Part shown: piece by piece, positions 6,085 through 10,026 of the stretch
How the letters are laid out: the number at the start of each line of letters is the position of its first letter
Position numbering within the stretch: position 1 is the first letter of the stretch
From: Betaproteobacteria bacterium
GTDB taxonomy: Bacteria > Pseudomonadota > Gammaproteobacteria > Burkholderiales > SG8-39
Direction of reading: 5' to 3'
DNA length: 10,026 nt
Assembly (NCBI GenBank): GCA_005882235.1
Contig: VBCT01000136.1
Coordinates: 1-10,026 of the forward strand
Notes under the pieces: generated by a model
What the model saw: the letters and a program-made list of their open reading frames with translations, nothing else
What the model was told of the DNA's origin: nothing
The model's database searches: none
Made by a program: the position numbers and the translations under genes

Positions 6085-6273
6085 TTACTTCTTATCGTCC
6101 TTCTTCGCGCCTTTCTTATCGCCCTTCTTCGCGCCTTTCTTTCCGTCTTTGCCATCGCCCTTTTTCATTTCGTCTTTCTTCATCGGCTGCGCGCCGGCGT
6201 GCGACGCCGCCACAGCAAAACCACTTGACACCGCGAAGACCGCGGCCACCAACAGCGACATGAGCTTCTTCAT
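6085..6273 (-). CDS. Small lysine-rich secreted protein, MXKDX-repeat-like
   Basis: This 62-residue protein has a clear signal peptide (MKKLMSLLVAAVFAVSSGF, cleavage likely after AVA or VAA near 22-24). The mature part is almost all lysine, glycine, alanine and aspartate: 15 of the last 31 residues are lysine. It contains MKKDE and MKKGD, which resemble the units of the 'pentapeptide MXKDX repeat' family of small exported proteobacterial proteins. Two 8-residue repeats follow, KKGAKKGD and KKGAKKDD. The function of such proteins is unknown; high charge suggests binding to envelope polyanions or structural disorder. The ATG at 6273 has AGGAG 7 bases upstream, and the terminator follows the stop codon by 17 bases, so I take it as a real gene. 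A TCTAAT at about 6304-6299 (- strand) could be its -10 box, but no matching -35 box is well spaced. Confidence 0.8.
   Translation of the reverse strand: MKKLMSLLVAAVFAVSSGFAVAASHAGAQPMKKDEMKKGDGKDGKKGAKKGDKKGAKKDDKK
6091..6162. repeat. 24-base tandem repeat inside the lysine-rich gene
   Basis: Units at 6091-6114 and 6115-6138 differ at one base of 24 (T or C at the eighth position). The next 24 bases (6139-6162) are a degenerate third copy. The unit is three multiples of eight bases, so it keeps frame and encodes the KKGAKKGD-type octapeptide. The near identity of two units suggests recent duplication and possible length variation among strains. Confidence 0.75.
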
Positions 6274-6356
6274 TCAACATCTCCTCTCTCTGAGCGTTAT
6301 TAGAATGATCCGGTCGCCGGAAGCCGGTCAACCGCCGGGTATCCTAGCATGTATCG

Positions 6357-6385
6357 TTGAAAGCGCGAAAGATTCGCCAGATAGG
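6357..6385 (+). promoter_or_regulatory. Candidate promoter for the His-rich transporter operon
   Basis: TTGAAA (6357-6362, 5 of 6 matches to the -35 consensus) is followed after exactly 17 bases by GATAGG (6380-6385, 3 of 6 matches to the -10 consensus). The predicted start near 6392 gives a leader of about 50 bases before the GTG at 6442. The weak -10 suggests either low basal activity or need for an activator. No obvious Fur-, Zur- or NikR-like operator is seen next to it. Confidence 0.3.
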
Positions 6386-6441
6386 CGCCGGACTGCACGC
6401 TGGGTCCCCCCGGCTCCGCTACCGCTTGCACGGATTGGCAA

Positions 6442-7485
6442 GTGAACCCGGGCATTGCCTACGCCCTCCTGGGCGCGGCCCTCTTCGGGGCGAGCACCCC
6501 GATCGCCAAACTCCTCGTCGGAGAAATCGGGCCGGTCATGCTTGCCGGCCTTCTCTATGCGGGGTCGGGAGTGGGGCTCGGCCTTTGGCTTGCCGTGCGC
6601 GGATTGCTTTGGCGGGCGGCTGAGCGGCTCCGATTCGCGCCGGGTGACTACAAGTGGCTCGCCGGCGCCGTGATTTCGGGCGGCGTTGTCGGCCCCGCGC
6701 TTCTGATGCTCGCCCTTGCTGCGAGCTCCGCCTCGTCCGTGTCGCTGCTTTTGAACCTCGAAAGCGTGTTCACCGCCCTCCTGGCTTGGTTCGTGTTTCG
6801 AGAGAATTTCGACCGACGCTTGGTGCTTGGGATGTCCCTGATCGTCTGCGGCGGCGTGGTGCTCGGCTGGCGAACCGGGGACATCGCGACCTCATGGCCC
6901 GCACTCGCGGTCGCGGGTGCCTGCTTGTGCTGGGCGCTCGACAACAACCTCACGCGCAGGATTTCCGCCGGGGACTCGGTCAAGATCGCGGGCATCAAAG
7001 GTCTGGCGGCTGGAACGGTGAACCTTTGCGTGGCGGCGGGCTTCGGAGCGGCCCTGCCGGCATGGGAGGTCGCCGCTGCTGCCGCCCTGGTCGGCCTGCT
7101 CGGCTATGGAATCAGCCTTGCTCTTTTCGTGGTGGCGTTGCGGCAGCTCGGCACTGCGCGGACCGGCGCTTATTTTTCAACTGCCCCTTTTATCGGGGCA
7201 GCCGCGTCCTTTGCATTGCTCGGTGAGGCGCCGGATACGTTTTTCTGGGTAGCAGCGGTATTGATGGCGGTCGGCGTGGCGCTGCATCTCACCGAACGCC
7301 ACCGGCACCTGCACCGGCACGAGGCGCTGACGCACACTCACCCCCATACTCATGACGAGCATCATCGCCATGAGCACGATTTTGCGTGGGACGGCGCCGA
7401 GCCGCACTCGCACACTCATGAGCACGATCTCCTCAGCCACAGCCATGTGCACTTTCCGGACATTCATCATCGGCACAGTCACTGA
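6442..7485 (+). CDS. EamA family transporter with histidine-rich C-terminal tail
   Basis: The first 282 residues form a DMT/EamA permease with about ten membrane segments in two repeats (roughly 3-142 and 152-282). Repeat ends are visible as LLNLESVFTALLAWFVFRENF near 103-123 and FSTAPFIGAAASFALLGEAP near 245-264. After the last membrane helix comes a 66-residue tail with 24 histidines in HxH and HHxH patterns, closing with PDIHHRHSH. Such a tail is a typical binder of Zn, Ni, Co or Cu and probably lies in the cytoplasm if topology follows the family. I recall similar EamA proteins with such tails in other betaproteobacteria, so the tail is likely a subfamily trait. The start GTG 6442 has only a weak GGA upstream, but gives the expected short lead (MNPGIAYALLGAALFG) into the first helix. 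It is the first gene of a three-gene operon. A role in metal transport or metal-sensed export is inference. Confidence 0.88.
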   Translation: MNPGIAYALLGAALFGASTPIAKLLVGEIGPVMLAGLLYAGSGVGLGLWLAVRGLLWRAAERLRFAPGDYKWLAGAVISGGVVGPALLMLALAASSASSVSLLLNLESVFTALLAWFVFRENFDRRLVLGMSLIVCGGVVLGWRTGDIATSWPALAVAGACLCWALDNNLTRRISAGDSVKIAGIKGLAAGTVNLCVAAGFGAALPAWEVAAAAALVGLLGYGISLALFVVALRQLGTARTGAYFSTAPFIGAAASFALLGEAPDTFFWVAAVLMAVGVALHLTERHRHLHRHEALTHTHPHTHDEHHRHEHDFAWDGAEPHSHTHEHDLLSHSHVHFPDIHHRHSH

Positions 7486-7489
7486 CGGG

Positions 7490-8653
7490 TTGCGCGCTCT
7501 CGCGATCGCGTCGTTTGCAGCCGGCGTGTGCGCCGCGCCCTACGTGCCGAAGGACGACACAACGGTGCTCGAGCGATTGCCCGTGAGGCCGGGCGATCCG
7601 GTCGCTCGCGAGCTGCGCCAGTTGCGTGCCGAGCTGACCGCTAACCCGCGCAAGCGGGAAACGGCGGTTCGCCTCGCCGAGCGCTATTTCGCGCTTGCCA
7701 CCTCGGAAGGGGACCCTCGGTACGTAGGCTACGCGCAGGCGGCGCTCAAGCCTTGGTGGGATCTGCCTGCCCCGCCGCTGGATGTTCTCGTGATGCGCGC
7801 GATCCTCAAGCAGTACAGCCACGATTTCTCCGGCGCAATGCGGGACCTCGACACCGCGACGCTGGAAGACCCCAAGAATGCCCGCGCGTGGTCCTGGCGC
7901 GCCGCCATACACATGGTCCAGGCGGATTACGCGCGGGCACGGGAAGATTGTGTGGCTCTGCAGAAGGTCGAATCCGAGCTCTACGCCGTCGGCTGCACGG
8001 CCTATCTCGACGGCACCACGGGCAAGGCGGCCGCGGCGCATCGCGACCTCTCCGCGGCGTTTGCCAGGAATGCGGACGCTCCGCCCGGGGTGAAGGTCTG
8101 GGTGCTGACGCGCCTTGCCGAGATGTCGCTGCGACAGGGCGACTCGAAGCAGGCCGAGGAGTATTTCCGCGCAGCGTACTTTGAACCGATCAACGACCAG
8201 TTTCTGCTCGCGGCCTACGCGGACTTTCTGCTCGACCAGGGACGCCCCGACGAAGTCATCCCGCTGCTCGTCGACTGGGTTAAATCGGACATCCTGCTCC
8301 TTCGCCTCGCGCTCGCCGAACAGGCGCTGAAGGCCCCGAAGGCGCGAGAACACATCGAGGCGCTCAGGTCCCGGTTCGACGCCGCGGCGTTGCGCGGAGA
8401 CAAGCTGCATCAGCAGGAGGAGGCGCGCTTCAACCTCCGTCTTCTCGGCAACAAGGAAAAAGCCCTCGCGCTGGCGAAGGAAAATTGGAAACTGCAGCGC
8501 GAGCCGCGTGATGCGCGCATCCTGCTCGAGACGGCGCTCGCGATGAAGGACCCGGCGGCTGCGCAGGGTGCGCTCGACTGGCTCGAACGCTCGGGGCATG
8601 AGGATCCGGGTCTGCGCCGCACGGCGGAAAAGCTGAAAGCGCTCAAGCGATGA
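7490..8653 (+). CDS. Probable exported TPR-repeat protein
   Basis: This protein of about 387 residues is helical and alanine-rich, with TPR-like helix pairs near 99-132, 133-160, 204-237 and 238-270 (for example LAEMSLRQGDSKQAEEYFRAAY and YADFLLDQGRPDEVIPLL). From the TTG at 7490 the N-terminus reads MRALAIASFAAGVCA followed by APYVPKDD, a plausible signal peptide cut after VCA, so the protein is probably periplasmic. The start is uncertain. TTG 7490 lies 4 bases after the upstream stop codon, with only GGG next to it. ATG 7445 would overlap the histidine-tail codons by 41 bases and give a longer leader. The frame is open to 7352, but its first part is only the shadow of the His-tail. It overlaps the next gene by 4 bases (ATGA, 8650-8653), so translation of the two is coupled. 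TPR proteins are protein-binding scaffolds; its partner may be the HupE-like protein. No enzymatic motif is seen. Confidence 0.82.
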   Translation: MRALAIASFAAGVCAAPYVPKDDTTVLERLPVRPGDPVARELRQLRAELTANPRKRETAVRLAERYFALATSEGDPRYVGYAQAALKPWWDLPAPPLDVLVMRAILKQYSHDFSGAMRDLDTATLEDPKNARAWSWRAAIHMVQADYARAREDCVALQKVESELYAVGCTAYLDGTTGKAAAAHRDLSAAFARNADAPPGVKVWVLTRLAEMSLRQGDSKQAEEYFRAAYFEPINDQFLLAAYADFLLDQGRPDEVIPLLVDWVKSDILLLRLALAEQALKAPKAREHIEALRSRFDAAALRGDKLHQQEEARFNLRLLGNKEKALALAKENWKLQREPRDARILLETALAMKDPAAAQGALDWLERSGHEDPGLRRTAEKLKALKR

Positions 8654-9771
8654 AAGCGCTGCCAGCGGTACTCCTACTGTTGGTCGCCTCCTCTGCGCTC
8701 GCGCACAAGCCAAGCGACAGCTATCTTGCGATCAGCGTTGAAGGCGCGAACGTCGCCGGACAGTGGGACATCGCGCTGCGTGACCTCGATTTTGCGATCG
8801 GGCTGGACGACAGCGGAGACGGCGATATCACCTGGGGCGAAGTGAGGGCGCATCAGGCGGATATCGGCGCCTATGCTCTCGCGAGATTGAAGCTGCGCTC
8901 CGGGGACGCCGACTGCCCCGCCCACGCGACCGAATTTCTCGTCGACGACCACAGCGACGGCGCTTATTCGGTGATGCGTTTTGCGGCCACGTGTCCCGAG
9001 GAGGTGACGACGCTCGAGATCAGCTACAGCCTCTTCGCCGACCTCGATCCGCAGCACAGGGGATTGCTGAGGCTCGAACACGGCGCAGCCACGCGCACCG
9101 CGATCTTCGGCCCCGAGCGCTCGACTCAGGCGTTCGAGCTTGCCAAGATCTCGGCGTTGACGCAGTTCCTCGACTACGGCCGCGAGGGGGTGTGGCACAT
9201 CTGGATCGGCTTCGACCATATCTTGTTCCTGCTGTCGCTGCTCCTGCCCGCGGTGCTCGTGTCCGAAGGGGGCCGCTGGCACGCGGTCACGCGGTTTCCC
9301 CCGGCTTTCTGGGACGTGTTCAAGATCGTCACTTCGTTCACCGTGGCTCATTCGATCACGCTGAGCCTCGCGGCCCTGGGGGTGATTTCGCTGCCCTCCC
9401 GTCTGGTGGAATCGGCGATCGCGACCTCGGTCGTGCTCGCTGCGCTGAACAACGTCTTTCCCGTGGTACATGGTCGGCGCTGGATGGTCGCTTTCGCCTT
9501 CGGGCTGATTCACGGCTTCGGTTTCGCCAGCGTTCTGAAAGACCTCGGACTGCCGCAGGGCGCGCTGCTCATCGCGCTCGTCGGCTTCAATCTCGGGGTG
9601 GAAGTAGGTCAGCTCGCGATCGTGAGCGCGTTCCTGCCGGTCGCTTACGCGCTGAGGGCGAGCTGGTTCTACCGGCGCCTGGTTTTCGTCGGGGGGTCCA
9701 TCGCGATCGCCGCCGTCGCCGGAACCTGGCTCATCGAGCGGGCGTTCAACATGAAGATCATCAGCCCTTGA
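8650..9771 (+). CDS. HupE/UreJ-like membrane protein with EF-hand loop in exported domain
   Basis: This 373-residue protein has a signal peptide (MKALPAVLLLLVASSALA, cleavage before His19), an exported domain to about residue 178, then about six or seven membrane helices, the layout of the HupE/UreJ_2 family. HupE and UreJ proteins are linked to nickel (or cobalt) uptake for hydrogenase and urease. The motif H183-x5-D189-H190 (HIWIGFDH) matches the HX5DH motif of that family; H234 and the HGFGFA motif (H288) are other likely metal or structural residues. The exported domain has a canonical 12-residue EF-hand loop, D53 to E64 (DDSGDGDITWGE), and two cysteines (C89, C115) that could form a disulfide. 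No urease or hydrogenase gene is in view, so substrate is open. The ATG at 8650 overlaps the TPR gene stop codon, so the genes are translationally coupled. Confidence 0.88.
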   Translation: MKALPAVLLLLVASSALAHKPSDSYLAISVEGANVAGQWDIALRDLDFAIGLDDSGDGDITWGEVRAHQADIGAYALARLKLRSGDADCPAHATEFLVDDHSDGAYSVMRFAATCPEEVTTLEISYSLFADLDPQHRGLLRLEHGAATRTAIFGPERSTQAFELAKISALTQFLDYGREGVWHIWIGFDHILFLLSLLLPAVLVSEGGRWHAVTRFPPAFWDVFKIVTSFTVAHSITLSLAALGVISLPSRLVESAIATSVVLAALNNVFPVVHGRRWMVAFAFGLIHGFGFASVLKDLGLPQGALLIALVGFNLGVEVGQLAIVSAFLPVAYALRASWFYRRLVFVGGSIAIAAVAGTWLIERAFNMKIISP

Positions 9772-9817
9772 TGATTTGCGCGTGCAACCCCATATTCGAT
9801 CGGCACGAGAGCCCGCA

Positions 9818-10026
9818 ATGATCGAAATCCGCAAAAGCGAGGACCGCGGCCGCGCCGACCACGGCTGGTTGCGCTCCTATCACACCTTCTCCTTCGCCGA
9901 TTACTACGACGCAGAACAGACGGGATTCGGCCATCTCAGGGTCATCAACGAAGACCGAATTCAGCCGGGCACGGGCTTCGGTACCCACGGGCACCGCGAC
10001 ATGGAGATCATCAGCTACGTGCTGGA
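9818..10026 (+). CDS. Pirin family protein (3' end outside window)
   Basis: The first 69 residues of a bicupin of the pirin family are present and the frame is open at the window end. THGHRDMEIISY contains the two histidines H57 and H59, the first two metal ligands of pirins (the other two, His and Glu near 101-103, lie beyond the window). HTFSFADYYD at 22-31 is also typical. Bacterial relatives such as E. coli YhhW have quercetin 2,3-dioxygenase activity in vitro; the physiological role is unclear. The ATG at 9818 has a weak GAGAG upstream and begins 46 bases after the HupE-like gene. It may be read from the same transcript or from its own promoter; I see no good promoter in the gap. Confidence 0.9.
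   Translation, partial: MIEIRKSEDRGRADHGWLRSYHTFSFADYYDAEQTGFGHLRVINEDRIQPGTGFGTHGHRDMEIISYVL

Noticed and set aside
6326..6331. TTGACC on the - strand as -35 box of the lysine-rich gene
   Set aside because: The only good -10 match (TCTAAT) is 21 bases away, too far for a standard sigma70 promoter, so I did not list it as a feature.
6303..6335. CCGG-rich cluster upstream of the lysine-rich gene as an operator
   Set aside because: The repeated CCGG and GACCGG pieces do not form a symmetric or evenly spaced site and may only reflect high GC content.
7433..8713. Long - strand open frame opposite the TPR gene
   Set aside because: Arg-rich antisense shadow without ribosome site or recognisable domain.
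8674..9834. Long - strand open frame opposite the HupE-like gene
   Set aside because: Antisense shadow; the + strand protein has signal peptide, membrane helices and HX5DH motif.

Overview
The window is GC-rich, densely coded chromosomal DNA, most likely from a betaproteobacterium (Burkholderiales, Rhodocyclales or Nitrosomonadales type). The main reasons are a PhaP-type phasin of the betaproteobacterial kind, a gluQRS gene, a small MXKDX-like lysine-rich secreted protein, and a HupE/UreJ-type membrane protein. This assignment rests on family resemblance only, since no rRNA or other taxonomic marker is present. I see no tRNA, rRNA, CRISPR array, insertion sequence, phage gene or attachment site.

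Left part (1-2468): the 3' part of a CinA/MoaB-like molybdopterin-binding-domain gene (+) converges on a phasin gene (-), with a two-way terminator between them. The phasin gene has a strong sigma70-type promoter (TTGACA, 16 bases, TAAAAT) flanked by two TGC-N3-GCA palindromes that look like PhaR operators. Its 3' UTR carries a hairpin whose loop is a run of CCUCC, followed directly by the terminator hairpin. Together these resemble an anti-Shine-Dalgarno small RNA. A DMT/EamA transporter gene (+) lies beyond the roughly 300-base AT-richer intergenic region.

Middle part (2479-6273): gluQRS (-), which modifies queuosine in tRNA-Asp, converges on the transporter and is divergent from a type II NADH dehydrogenase gene (+). 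The latter is followed by a membrane-anchored alpha/beta hydrolase, probably in the same transcript. A thioredoxin gene then has its own extended -10 promoter overlapping the end of the hydrolase gene. It converges on a 62-residue lysine-rich secreted protein (-) across a second two-way terminator.

Right part (6442-9771): a tightly packed three-gene operon on the + strand. It encodes an EamA transporter with a 24-histidine C-terminal tail, a probable periplasmic TPR-type protein, and a HupE/UreJ-like membrane protein. The last of these has an HX5DH metal motif in the membrane part and a canonical EF-hand loop in the exported N-terminal domain. Its products look like a metal-handling or metal-transport unit, and it is the best candidate here for a poorly described system. 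A pirin-family gene begins at 9818 and runs off the end of the window.
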